DNA of 64,000 bases from the NCBI GenBank assembly GCA_026874595.1, contig CM049306.1, positions 96,773,642 to 96,837,641 of the forward strand, in the 5' to 3' direction. The notes under the pieces are model-generated. The model was not told where the DNA came from. It did not search any database and worked only from the letters and a program-made list of their open reading frames with translations. Positions 14,481 through 28,200 of the stretch are shown one piece after another; the first letter of the stretch is position 1; the number at the start of each line of letters is the position of its first letter. A program made the position numbers and the translations under genes. This stretch comes from Sipunculus nudus. Lineage: Eukaryota; Annelida; Sipuncula; Golfingiida; Sipunculidae.

Positions 14481-14867
14481 TAGTGTTTTAGGGGGGGGGG
14501 GGGTCTATTGCATATTTGTTTACACTGGGACGTAGCAGGTGACGATATGGCCATATTTGGAGTGAGTCGTGACGTCATAGAGGATATGACGTCACTCCAC
14601 GTGTACGTGCCGTTTCCCTTAAAGGTGTCAGTAAATCAATGTACAGCATGAGGGCCATGATTGTTGTTTTTATTCGTTGTTTTTATAGTCCTGGGTCCTG
14701 TTTTAATATGAAATAAGGTGACTTAAGCTCTCCCAAACCCCAACCCCTGCGGGAGATTGGCCCAAAAACCGACTTTGGCAAGTTTCTAGGGCTAGTTTCT
14801 TCAGTAGTAACGTGTAAGATTCCGTATGTACGGAATATATTGTGTAAAGAGATTTTACCTGTTTATT

Positions 14868-15030
14868 ACCTCCGCTAAGCGGCAGGGGTTATGTTATTGC
14901 GGGCGTTGGTTTGTTTGTTTGACTGTTAGAAACATTAGTTAAAAAGATATTGACGGATTGAGGGAAAATGCTGCTTTTCTCTCAGTTCCATATGAGGGTA
15001 ATGAGCTGCCTTGGTTGAGGTCTGCGCTCT
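14868..15030 (+). repeat. Dispersed repeat copy (TTATTACCTCCGC type)
   Basis: TTATTACCTCCGCTAAG, GGGTTATGTTATTGCGGGCG and a TTTGTTTGTTT run are followed by ATTGACGGATTGAGG. This is a second copy of the element at 14325. Confidence 0.55.
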
Positions 15031-16256
15031 CTGAGTGCTTTTCTAGTTCCAATTAATTTACAGAGAAATAAAGTGACACGGTACATTAATTTTTTTAACG
15101 AATTGCACTAATCCTATATACTGCACGGAAATGTAATAAATGGAATCATTTACATATGAAGTAATTTTCTTGACTATAGGTACACAAAATCACTCCTTTA
15201 TAATGTAAGCCGACTGACCTACGGCTTTGTTGCACATTATGTCATTATGAAGCCATGGTCAGTGACGGCATGACTCGAATCGCTTTATATTGTTGGATTA
15301 TGATTATGTCTTATAACACGAGTCCCTGGCATACGTGCACAGACATGCACAATCTCTCAAAGTCGATTGAAAACTATCTACATTCGCTTTGCGCAGGGTT
15401 ATAATGAGGACAAATGATAAACGTGTGCCTGAGCACATATGATTGTTTAAGAATACATGAAGGATGGGACTGGTATCTGATAAACTGGCCAAAGATATGA
15501 AAACTTGAAAGAAGTTAACGAAAAGATTAAGATATATTTACTTCAGTTCCAGTTTTGTTGAGGGAAACGATGACTGGACATTTGTAGTCATACACCAAGC
15601 GCCAGAGGTCAACCATTATATCTGCCGTTGGTGACTGAGTCACGTATATATGATCTTTCTTGGTGAAACCCTGAATATTCAGGAACATATAACATATATG
15701 CAAAACCCATGGCCATTTACATTCATTAGTATGAATGTATGATAATAATGAATGATATCTTAAGGTTCTTTTACAACAAATGTTTGAATTAAATATCTAA
15801 AGTGGTCATTGGAATAGTTCAATGTAAACTTCAAAATACTGAAACAATTTAAATTCTGGAAAAGCTCCAGACATTTAACTTTATATTCAGATTTAATAAA
15901 AAATTTTGTTTTCATGATTATACTCTGCTCATGGCAAGAAAACATTTCCGTCGCAAATGTGTAAACACCGTACAGTGTGACTGTGCTTCCTGTATTTAGT
16001 TAATTATATATCACGCTGTCAACCCAGCATGCTAACACTCATGATTAGTGAGCGCACTGTAGTCACATCTCAGACAAATAATATCAGTCAATATAAGCAA
16101 ACTAATCCATATTAGCATCATTATAAGTACTGACAAACCTCGACAAAGACAGCGTTGATATATGTATTGCGCCAGTAGACATGGGTTATCAGCCACTGGC
16201 GCCATTTGTCATCAGGTACAGGGGCATTGTTCCGATTTTTTGCTTTGTTTTCGTCC

Positions 16257-16262
16257 TTTATT
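16257..16262 (-). terminator. Possible AATAAA polyadenylation signal of gene A
   Basis: AATAAA on the minus strand lies about 187 bases below the in-frame stop at 16449. It is a common hexamer in AT-rich DNA, so support is positional only. Confidence 0.35.
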
Positions 16263-16448
16263 CCCTCCTGTGGCGATTTCTCGTTGCCTTGGATCACCAG
16301 TATATCTAATATCTGAGGGGTGAAACAGAACTTTTAAGATATGTTGACATGGGTTACTCCAAGGATGGGAGTGTTGTAGAATGAACTTTTCTGAAAGGGC
16401 ACGTTGTTTTTTCATCACACCATATTGTAAATATGAACAGTGAAAGAA

Positions 16449-16649
16449 CTATACAATTATAGATAGGAAATATAATATCGTGATAAGTTTAACTGATCCT
16501 GTATCGATCAGAATACCAGACTGCACCTGGAACTGCTGGTGAAGGTCTGGGGAGGACATAATTGTTTGGTCATACTCTTCCACCCCATAGACCGTGGTTC
16601 CACAGTGATGTGCTTCCAGCAAACACTCGTGGATGAAGATGTATTGACT
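16449..16649 (-). CDS. Gene A last exon: PTP C-terminal part and stop
   Basis: The acceptor is TTTTAG|AGTCAATAC. It encodes SQYIFIHECLLEAHHCG, the conserved Q[Y]IFIH..LLE block that follows the PTP signature. The frame then runs to a TAG at 16451-16449. A GT lies after FQ (exon end would be 16527), so splicing to a further exon is possible, but no D2 exon is visible below. Read-through gives a 24-residue hydrophobic C-terminal tail. Confidence 0.8.
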   Translation of the reverse strand, partial: SQYIFIHECLLEAHHCGTTVYGVEEYDQTIMSSPDLHQQFQVQSGILIDTGSVKLITILYFLSIIV

Positions 16650-19196
16650 CTAAAACATTTCAGATTTCTACATGCGTCACACAGTTATACTCGCAATTAA
16701 GATAATTGTGAAGTAGATTGTAATTTTTAATATAAACTTGTTAAGAAATTCAAAGTAGACATTTCTACAGTAACTTATTTATTTACCGGGATTTTACATA
16801 TCGGTTGCTAACGTGCATGTTATAGCAAGACCGTAATGTTTCGTATATGTCACGTCAGCCATTCAATGATAGCTCTTTATACATATCATAAAAATTGTAT
16901 GGTTAAACTGACAAGGCTCTGGACCATGTTGACTCGTTGCTGTCTCATGACGTGCACACTTTGTGGAACATAAATTCTACCCTCTTCTTTGGCTTGCTTC
17001 AACAGGCAATCAATGACAAGAAACGTACCTGTGCAACCGACCCCGGCGCTTCAAATAACACATGTAACCATTGACATAAAAGCCCCTATTCTGAGGAAAG
17101 TGCCTTTTTCAAGAATAAGTGTATATGAATCTGCTCGGAGGAATCAGGGCCTGATTTTTCTACAAAAAAATTTTAGAGAGTTCCAGCAGCAGATAAATGA
17201 AATGGTTGTAGAAAATTTACATTGCAAACTGATTTGAAACACCTTCCTGAGAATATGTAAACGCTCTTTTTGCATTTATAACAGTTGCTTGCAAAATACT
17301 TTTTTCTTTGCACTGACGATTTAATAGTAAATTCCAGCACATTCTAGTTCACCTGCAGTCCACGACAGTTGGTCCAATCCTTGGGTGATGGTGCTGCATG
17401 GTCTGTCTGTAGAATGACAGGAAGGATGCCGGGTTTGTGGGGATGCCGTGGTCAGGCCAGGACACGAAGTGAAGCTGTGTCACTTGGTGTTCATCTCCAC
17501 CCTATTGTCATATAACAATAATTGGTATTTAATAATTGTTTGTAGGTGATAAAAGAAAAAAAAACAAATTCGTCCCCACAGGTTTGTTATATGGTTTGAG
17601 TTACTATTCGTTTCCACAGTAAAATATTTTTTTTCAAATTAATAAAATGTTCATAATATAATCTTCCAAAAAAAAAAATCAAGCCAACTTAAAAATTTCC
17701 CAAAAGTATATTTTCCTTGTCTCTCCCTTTAAGTATGTATACATGCGTTTGTGTGCGTGTGGGGAGGGATTGTGTGTGTTGGGGGGGGGGGGTCTTTCAA
17801 AAAATCCTGTAATTTATCGATAAGGATATTTTTCTACCTGTTTGAAGACCATCTGTCTCGTAGTGTAATGAGGCATTTGAGTCTCTGAAGTGGTCGTGGT
17901 GGTGATCCGTCCAAACTTCTTAGACATGCCAAGATCAGGCCAGTATTTCGTGCATTTCTCCTGGTAACGATTGACATACTAATTACAAAAAATCATTACA
18001 GAGATTTGCATAAACTTAATTTAACTATCATTCTCTTGGACATATTAATCTATCCATCTGCAATATAACTGACAACATGACAGGAAACCAACACGCGCCA
18101 GATATATGTAAATTCATACTGGTGTGATTGTGTATATTTTCCAAGTTAGAAATTGTAAGTAATATTTAGCAACGGTACAAATAACCACACATTTACCTGT
18201 CCGCCCTCTTCAAGACTGGTTACCATAACAACCAATGGAACCTTTTGCTCCCAAAGCATCAAAAGAAAACCATTCAAGGACTCGTTGTTTGGACCTGGAA
18301 AGGAGATACATGCTTCTAGAATAGCCATAAAAACTTTATCTATCTCGAGTATAGGTTAATGTAACAGAAGCTTTAAGATTGAAACCTGTATATACAAATA
18401 TCTGGCCAAAATACGTGAAATATTAAAAAATGACCTCTGTTAACAGTTCAGGTGATTCATTTTAGAAAAAGTATTTCAATTGAAAACTGACCTTGTCCTG
18501 CTATATATGTTTTCCTTTCGTCATAGGCCTGAAAAAAGATATCAGATGTAACAACCATTCCCTTAAAAATAATAGTATGAGCGATAATTTAAGTAATTTC
18601 GTCAAAACTGATGTGGTTTATTTTAAACACTCACGTCAATATGGCTTGCATTGATGTAATCACCTGTACATCCGGAGGACAAGATAACTCTGTTTCGATC
18701 ATCTGACAGACAAAATATTCAAATCAAGAAATATGAAGTTTTTAATTGATAAAGCATTACCCAGCCGAAGATGCACTATGTGTTATATGCAAGGAATTGT
18801 AGTCCAAGCTTTATTGATCATTTACCTTCCTTCAGACGTTAACGTTACATTTTAAAAGACATTCTACCTTGAAAAACACATCAAATAATGTCAAACGCAT
18901 GCATGAACCTATTTAAAATAGAATAAAAATAAAATACAGAAATAAACAAAAGATATTATGATATGATTAACATTAATGAATTTCTAGGTATTTACACTTA
19001 ACTAACGATCGGTGTCACACACAACTAGAATGAATATGGTTTCTGGTGATTTTGTTTGAATAAAAACTTGCATGGTATTATGTTTTTAAACCGATTCTGT
19101 TTCCGATGCTGAAGTTCCATGCCAACAGCCTGAGAAGCAACTGGTTCTGAGCCAATCCCCTGGAATATTATTGATCATGATATTTTATTATAACAA

Positions 19197-19271
<75 letters not shown>

Positions 19272-22200
19272 AGTACATACATAAGGCCTGGTAAAGTTTT
19301 TTTGACAACAATGCAGTGAAATTTATATTGTAGTAGCTTGGAAAATGTGTTGATTTAGTTAGCTCATACGTTAATTAGGGTATTTTGTTAAAAAGGGAAA
19401 ATTATCCAGTATAAGGATTATCGGACACGGACCTTGAATTCTTCGTCAACTATTTGTTCATTTCCGAGAAGATGAACCATGTATTGAGGGAAATCGGTCA
19501 CTTTCACTGAAGCCTGCAAGTTCTCATACAATACCTCTTCTTCTCGCTGGCAATGTCTGCTGTTTTGAAACATTTCTTATTCTCGACCTACAGTTTATAC
19601 AAATAAAGGTAGTATAACCAACGGAAACTTTTATTTAATATTCGCTGTCAACTTTTATATTGCACATTGTGGAGAATATCATGGTCATATTATATTTTCA
19701 AGTCTCTATACGTTCTACATAAGGTGCTTTATTTATTTATATATGGAACTGTTTTACACAGGAACCTATCTAAAACAATATAATAAAAATGTAATATAAA
19801 CTGCAATGCGGAATGAATGATTAGTTGGTTTTCGTAGTATTTTGCTTACGTATTTCGATTTTATGAAATAGAACGTCCTGATACGTTTGTTTTAAATTAC
19901 ACTCCATTCTGTAATGTAACTTTCAAGGATGATCAGGATTAACACTTACTGTTTGAAGAGTCCTTCCGTAACTTCCTCCAGAACCGTGGGTTTCTTTTTT
20001 TTATTTGAATCCGCCAATTTGAACAACAGAAATAATATTGACATTATGAAATTGCTCAACTTGAATTTGTTGCTTCTTTTTATTTGAAAAATAAACATTT
20101 AAATAATAACTATATGCGTTTGTTAATAACATTTATTAATTAATGTTAATTATTATGAATTTTTATCGTTCTTTTCGTTTATTATCGTAAAAAGCATGAA
20201 GTGTTAAAAATCTAATCACATTATTTCACAGTTTGGAGGACCACTTCATTCGATTTCTTTTTTAATTAATCTAAATGGCAGAAACACTGACACCCATTTA
20301 AACTAAACACCATGTGGTCAATCACATGTTTGTTATATCATAAAGTTTACCGGATACATGCCACCAGCAGCAGAAGACCAACCAAGAGGCAGACACAAAG
20401 GACAACAGGAACCGGTATTGAGGCTGACTTATGAAAAGGTTTGAGCCCACTTTTTACTTGAAACAGTATAAAAACATTATATATTATATATACTGTATAT
20501 TTATATCCATGCCAACCATTTATTATTTACAAACACAGATTTTTAGCAAATTGAATGCGAAAGCTGAATTTGCATGGAAATATTTATACATGGTCATGTT
20601 TCAGATTAGTTATCTATCTATCAAATGTGGCTATGCATGATAACATCAGTGATATGTTATACAATGCTACGTTATATGTCAAATTAGGGTTCCATTGATA
20701 CCAAAGTATCCATCCTTGTATCGACATTGTCCTTATGTTCGTTTACATTTTAAGTGACACTTTTCTGAGCATAAGTTCTCGCAGAATTCTCCATCGCGAT
20801 CATTGTTACATGCTGTATGAGAGTAGGCAAAATGGAAACATTAGAGAATGTAATACATTTATTTAAGACGGAAATCATGTTGTTCAAATCCGATGTTTGG
20901 TCTATTTAAGGTAAAGGTGAGTGATGAAAACGGATAACGACAAACCTTCACATCTGCTTCCTTTAAATTCTTCTCTGCACTGACATCCCGTATAATTCTT
21001 GGTACACGTAGAGTTGTCACAGCCAGACCAGCAGGTCTTCTCACATCAGTCACCATATCTACCGGGTGAATAGCCCACACATATTCCACTCACTTGATCA
21101 CAGTTAATCTTGCATACTAACGGACAACCCAGTGTGCAGTTTGATCCATATTTCCCGGCTTTGCAGTCTGTATAATGTGTACCTTTATCAAAAGGCTCAT
21201 TAAAATTACTCATCTGATTTATCATAAGAATAAACAAATCATAAGAATAATGTTTTAAAATTTACCGTGAACAGTAAACATACGTCAAACTTTATAAGTT
21301 ATTATGTGCCTGTTATTCTATTCTCCCAGTATATTAGAATTATAATAAGCATGGAAAGCTTTGACCAATAAAAACCGTGATATATTATTTAAAGCTCGAG
21401 GCTAAAATAACTTATATTTACTGAATTTTTTAATCCATAATAAACATACGAGGTTTGAGACTGAATAACTGTAGTGTTCATCCCATGACAATATAATGAA
21501 CCTCGAACTCACAGCGTATCTCCTCATTTGTCCCCCCTGTATTCTTCCTTACACAGGCATTTTCCGGTTGTTTGCTTACAGAAAGCGTTACCCTGACAAC
21601 CCTTTCCACAACTTTGATTACACCGGAGGCCATAGTACAGAGGTTTGCATTATGGACATCTACCAGTCTGTTTATTGCAGATTGCAGATCCCGGAACAAT
21701 GGTCAGGACAAGTCCTCTTTCAGTCGGGTCCGTGTCTCCCATCACTACATTCTGTACATGGAAACTAGTCATACGATTGAAATGATCGTGAAATTGTTCA
21801 CAATCAAACGAAATTCTTTTAATATCAATTCATTCTCTCATTGAATGGACAAACCTTTGCATTCCTTCCCATCGTATCAATCCTTACACTTGCATGCTCC
21901 ACTTAATTGGTTACAGCTTCTGTCAGTATGGCATCCCTTCTCACAACGTTTTTTCACACTTGACACCATAGTGACGCGGGCTACATGCAGGGCATCGACC
22001 CGCCTGCTTGTCACAGGCCCCTACTGGATAGGACAGGTCATCGTGCAGTTGGTCCCCTACGTTCCATCAGGGCAAACTAGTTAGAACCAATGAACGTAGA
22101 TGAAAAAGTAAGGTCGACTTTATATTTCTCATAGCGACAGACTTTGTATAAAGAAGTATACACGAGGATTATAGGCATACAAGTATAGCTATAAATAAAC

Positions 22201-25200
22201 GACAGCTAATTTATAATGTCATCAATATTTAACCCTCTTCTCTTAGAAAATAAAGAGTTGTTTTCATGTCATCTTTATACAATGTCAGATGCAAACCTTA
22301 CCTTCATGACAAGTGTCCGGCTTGTATCCATCCTTACACCGGCATTTGCCAGTCGTTTGCTCACAGGTACCGTTACCCTCACAACCCTCACCACAGTGTT
22401 TTTCACACGTAAGGCCATAGAAATGAGGCCTGCATGTCGTACATCGACCGGTCTTCTTATCACAGTATCCAGACCACGTGTTGGAATAAGTTCCGTTGCA
22501 GGTTGGGCCGTACCGGCCATTACGACAATCTAAACACATCTAAAAAGAACATGCGTCAAGCTATTTCTAGAACTGTGCCTTTGTAGTTCAATCTCAGATT
22601 CAATTTTCTTGGTGTTGCAATGTGTGCTTCTCTTCCATACGATACCTTTAAGTTAACTAATACTTCATTCAAGCGAGAGACGTAATGCTCACCTTTGCAT
22701 AGCGGGCCCTGGTAGCCATCTTTACAGGTGCAATTTCCTCCACTTTTGGAGCAAGTTCCTTGACGACAACCGTTACCACATTTATGAACGCATCGGGTAC
22801 CAAAGAAACCATAACTACAGGACAGGCAGTTTCCACGTTGTCTGTCACATGATGCAGCACAATTTAAAGGACATTTACGCTTAAATCGTCTACCACACAA
22901 TCCTTCATTGTTTCCTAAAATACAAGTAAAACCGTTTAGGTCCAAAGACTACCTTTGTAATTCTCAAAATGCAGTTGGCCTCGTTTATACGGGGGTACAG
23001 GTGTACACGTTTTATTTGTACACGAATTATGAATAGTTAACATTTGATAATATAAAAGTATAGCTTTGTTCTAATCATGTCACACGCCTTTTTTTATTGT
23101 AACCTTCTTATAACTATACAGGATATAATACATTTAAATTATAATAGTATACTTTTTCCGACAATATATCTGACCAAACAATAGATTTTTTACACAAGTA
23201 CTAATTCAAACAATATCAAGTTGTTAACATACTAAGCATAACGTTGTCTGTCTGACTGTCAATTTAAAACTTTGACCGTAACGTAGTGCAAACCTTTACA
23301 GTTTCCTGTATTCCTATCACATTGCCCGAAAAGATAGCTCGAGCAGGTCGTCTTGCACATGTCTCCAAATTTTCCTGACGAGCATCCTGTAATATCTATT
23401 AAAAAATGTAATAGAATTAAAAAGAATCTCCGTAAATGAAAGTGCATGCTCTGTTTCTGTTCCATCTGAATGCATCCCTTACTGAATAGAATTGTGCGAC
23501 GCACAGATCAAATTACTTGTTAAAGAGGCTCAGTATATGTTGCATGAGATCAGTGTTAATCATAATGGCTCACACCTGGATATGAGACTTTGAGGCCTTC
23601 AGCTTAAATCTGAACGGATAACTTAATATCACAGCTATATCATAAAAAGCAGATCACCGTCTTCAATGCGTGCTTAATTATATGCTGCAGTTCAGCACCA
23701 TTGTGCCTTCGACGCCCAACATCCTGTTGTAGGCCATACTTTGATTTTAATGGTTGCTGAGCCTCTCTTATATCCGTTAGTCACCCAAACAGGTTGTTTG
23801 TATATTGCAGTTCATCCTGACCTTTTTATTTGCAAATAATTATTTATTCACTGCATACATGACCTGTATAGAAGGTCAGATTTCCTGAAATGATGATTAT
23901 GAAGGCGGGTTGTTTTCACGTTGACTAACATTTCTCTCATGTTAGATCCATATACACACTTCCCAACAAAACGGGGATCTCCCCTGATCCGTGTCCCACC
24001 CTCCACAGAGATACTTGAAAATTGGTTTGCAGGTTTGACGTAATTTAATAAATAAAAATATTTTCCTTTATCATATCATCGGTCACCTTATGCCCCATCC
24101 AGGCAGTCTGAATGTAATAAAATCAACTTTTAAAAGAAATGACATGTCCGTACTCTTTTCAATAAAATTTAAAACAATTGACAACGATTTAACCGCTAGG
24201 CTGCATCCAACACCTGCCCCTTACAATTAAGGCATTATGTCTGACATATAAAAACTTATACTAGTCCAGTTCATAAAAGATCCGATGACCTCACCATAAC
24301 ACATATGCCGGTAGTTCTCTGGCAGTACCTGTGTGTTTGTTCGCAAGGGTTTCAAATTTGCGAAATTCACGAAGGAAAATCATCGCAAAAAAACATCATA
24401 AATAGGAGGCCAATCGTCGAAGACAAATCAAAAGACAAACAATTGAATGATATCCATAATCAACCTTTGCCTTTTAAATTATATAAGACCTAAGTATTTA
24501 CAAGGCAAATCAAAAGGGAAACGATTGAATTTTACCCGTATCGACAATAATTCTACCTCGATGTTCCCTTGATAATCCATCCGACTGTCACAGTTTTCGT
24601 ATATATTTATAATTAATTATATTAAAATGGATATCTACTTTATGTAGATATTTTGTGATTGTTTCCCTGTGTAAACAGCCCTGTGTAACAATGGAAAAGA
24701 GGAAACCATGAAAATTTAAACTCATGAATATAAAGCCAGCCACAATATCTCTTTACGATTTTTTTATCTGTATGTGGCTGTTATAAAACTCTAAAGTATA
24801 AGTATTTATTCAGCAATGTAACAATCTTTTGTGTATAATCACGTTTTCTTCTATCATCAAAATTTCATTCTACTTCACATCCAGTTGTAGTGCTTACCTT
24901 TACATGTGTCCGACTCGAATCCATCCTTACACATGCATCCTCCATTTTCTTGATGACAGGCGCTATTACTACGACAACCCTTCCCAAAATGTTTCCCACA
25001 CCTCGATCCATAGTAACGAGGTTTGCACACTTTGCAATGACCTGTCGTCTTATTGCAGGCCCCGGAACACTGGCTAGGACAAGTTCCTTTGCAGCTGGAT
25101 CCGAAATTTACGTTCAGACAATCTAATCGCACCAGAAGAATGACAATAGAAAAGAAGTATACTTTTGCATATTATAAAAGGAATACATATGCATCGTTAC

Positions 25201-28200
25201 AAAGTAAACATCGTGATATTAAAAGTAAAGTGAAGAGGGATATAAATGTCCAGTAAAGACATACCTCTGACATCAACAGAAAGTTTTTTCAGTGTTTACT
25301 TATTAATAAAGAAAAGGATAGAGTACATGTTTCTATGATTAATAATGCTTTCATAAATCGTTATCCTCATTCAGTCTAAAATCGTGCGTCTCAAAATTGT
25401 GTTTCGTACCTGCACTTTTTCCTTACATACACATTCTTACACGTGCAAGTTCCATATGTTTGCCTACAGGCGCCGTCATCTTGAAAAACCTTGCTTGCCG
25501 CAATATTTCTCACACCTGGATCCATAGTAACGAGGTTTGCATGCATTGTATTGACCATTCGTTTTATTACAGGCCCCAGAACACTTGTTTGGACAGTTTT
25601 GTTGCAGCTGGATCAAAATCCTCCATCATGACAATCTGATGGCATCAATAAAATAACTTACGTTTTTTGAATATTTAATCAAATATCATCCATTTCTATA
25701 AAGCTTAAAATAATAATGGTCATTTTCACGACCCCTGTTCATCTAGATTTTTTTTGCTATTATTATTGGGCAAGTCAAACTCTCAAAAAACACTTGTCCC
25801 AAGCACAGATAGGTGAATAGCAAATAAATAATCAGGAAAAATAACGTATGCAGGGGCAGTGGAGAGGGCTATAATATGTAAAGAGGGAAACAATCAGCTG
25901 AGATATACCCACTAAGTAGAATTTTCCATACTGACACAATGTGTTTTACTATGCATGGGTTCCAGTGAAAATGATGCTCAAACAAAGAAAGCAATCAGTT
26001 TGCCTCAGGTGATGTTGTCTGTAATTATATCGTTCACCTTTGCATAGCGGGCTCAGGAAGCCGTCTTAACAGTCACAGGTGCCGTCGTTTTTGTCACAAG
26101 TTCTAGTACCACAACCTTCACCACATTTTAGTGTACAATTTATACCGAAAAAAAAACACGTTGGCAAAACCAGAAGTTCCGTTTCTGTGACAAAATCCAT
26201 CGCAATATACTGGACAACTATGTTGACAGCGTCCACCTTACCAGCCTGTCTTGCACTCTGAAATAAGTATTTTTTAGGAAAAGCAACCCCTTTAATTCCC
26301 CTACATTTATACCACCGCTCTGTTGCGTAGGCCCATACAGGTCAGTCTGGTTTGGAGGTAAAATAGATAAATCAGCTTAAATACAGCTCAACATGTGAGG
26401 AAAGTCCAATTTTTTTTTTTTTTGATTAATGAAAGGATAAGCAGAAAATACTTTTTTCCCACCTAACAGAGGGAAAGCCACAACAGGTGGAGCCATTTCC
26501 AGGCAAAAAGCAGTCAAATAAACAATATATCTGACAAATTTGATAATGATTGGTGCAGCGGTACATGGGATAAATGGTAACAGGCTTTGAAGCATTGACG
26601 CGAAGATGTGAAAAAATAAGAGTTCCGTGGAATCATCAATTTCAAATTAATTCTATTCAATAAAATCTTCATTTTATTCTTTGTCTAATATATATATGCA
26701 TATAAATATTGTTAAATTTCCGTGCTTAAGAGTATTTAACACGCATTCTGGTAATTTTACAATATAGGTTGACTAACCATGCGTGCAATGTCCAGAGTAC
26801 CTGTAACAGGATTTGTCTGTTTATTGCACCCTGATGGACATATCCTGTCGCATGTTTCCCCGTATTTCCCAACGACACAGCCTAAAACATAAACCCAGTA
26901 ATGTAATGTAGGAACTTTAAACAATCATGATACCCTAACTTTGAAGTGTAGCCCCACGAAACATTGAAAATGTCCAAATCTGCCGTCACGACAGGCTCAT
27001 CGCATCAGTAGAATGACTTTGCATTTAATTAGACATCGAGATTAATGTTACGCAATAAGGAAGCACATTTGCCTGGTTACTCTATCTTTAACCTCTCATA
27101 ATAGTAAATAAATTGCTATTTTGACACACCTGACCATCATACAGGTACTTATAAGCCATTCACTACATCAGCTATCAAGGCACTAGGTGTTAAGGCCTGT
27201 TTAAAGAATAGATGACGTTTTTAAACTTAAGAATAATGACATATTTCTTTCTTTTTTTTGCGAGGCCTTTAGGGAGCTTTTGCAATATAAATATTAATAT
27301 ATTGTTAAATTTTCATGCTTAGAGTATCTAACACCTTCTGAATCTGAGCACAAGATAATTTTACGCTTTACGTTTGACTTACCATGGGTGCAATGTCCGG
27401 TGTTCTTGTCATAACATTTTTTTTTTTTGCCCAATGCACCGTAATGGACACATCTTGCTGCATGTATCTCCGTATTTCCCATCGACACGTCCTAAAATAT
27501 AAACTCAGCAATGTAATGTAGGGACTATAAAAACAATCGTGACAAACCTCGACGAAATCCCATATATTATCCTGAACAATATGATTTCTCTGTTCAATTA
27601 TACTAGTGTAACTTTCAGACTTGCATATTACACTTTAGTTTGTAATTGTATCACGAATCACGGGATATTGATTTATGGGAATATATTTCAGTTGTGAATA
27701 GGTTTCAATTTTTATTGTGATTTCGGTTTTTAATAATGAGTCTAAGACTCTTGTTTTTAATGATTCTAACGATGTTTTAGTTGCTCAGAATGAGCCATAA
27801 AATGAATAGCATGGTCAAGAGGTGGCTTTTAACTAAATCTTTTTTTTCCCATTATATCATTTGCATTTTTAACTGTGATCTCTAGTCCCACGAAACATTT
27901 TAAATGGCCGATTCATGTTGCTTTATTTGATTTCAATCTAGATGCATATACAGGATCATATTTTCCTGAAGTTGATCGGTCTACAACGTTGTCTTTGATT
28001 CAAACGTCTGCATCCACGGTCGAAGAGTCATGAATCATCTTTAGGGTTTAATCTCAGCTGACTGTAAATCATCTGAGCTATACAGATCACCCTTTGTCCG
28101 GTCAAATTCATCCATATTTTATAACTATAGGGGGAAAATGATTTGTGTACCCTAAATGTAGGAAGGGCACAAATTTTGTCCATTATTCCTAGAATCTGCT

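Larger units (their letters stand above)
7791..16440. other. Intergenic and 3' flank of gene A; no gene seen
   Basis: No exon with family similarity was found on either strand. A second PTP domain (D2) was looked for below 16449 (NRF/Y...YINA, WPD and HCSAG equivalents) and not seen. Contents are repeats listed separately, a G-rich tract near 12118-12180, a TA-rich stretch near 12217-12272 and marine-type dispersed repeats near 14325 and 14868. Confidence 0.55.

Noticed and set aside
8000-16440. Second PTP domain (D2) downstream of gene A
   Set aside because: No exon with the NRF/Y, YINA, WPD or CSAG motifs was found on the minus strand, and the last PTP exon has an in-frame stop.
21496-22533. 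Plus-strand open frames opposite EGF exons
   Set aside because: Antisense shadows of Cys-rich exons; they lack any domain, and the minus strand has splice sites, phases and homology.
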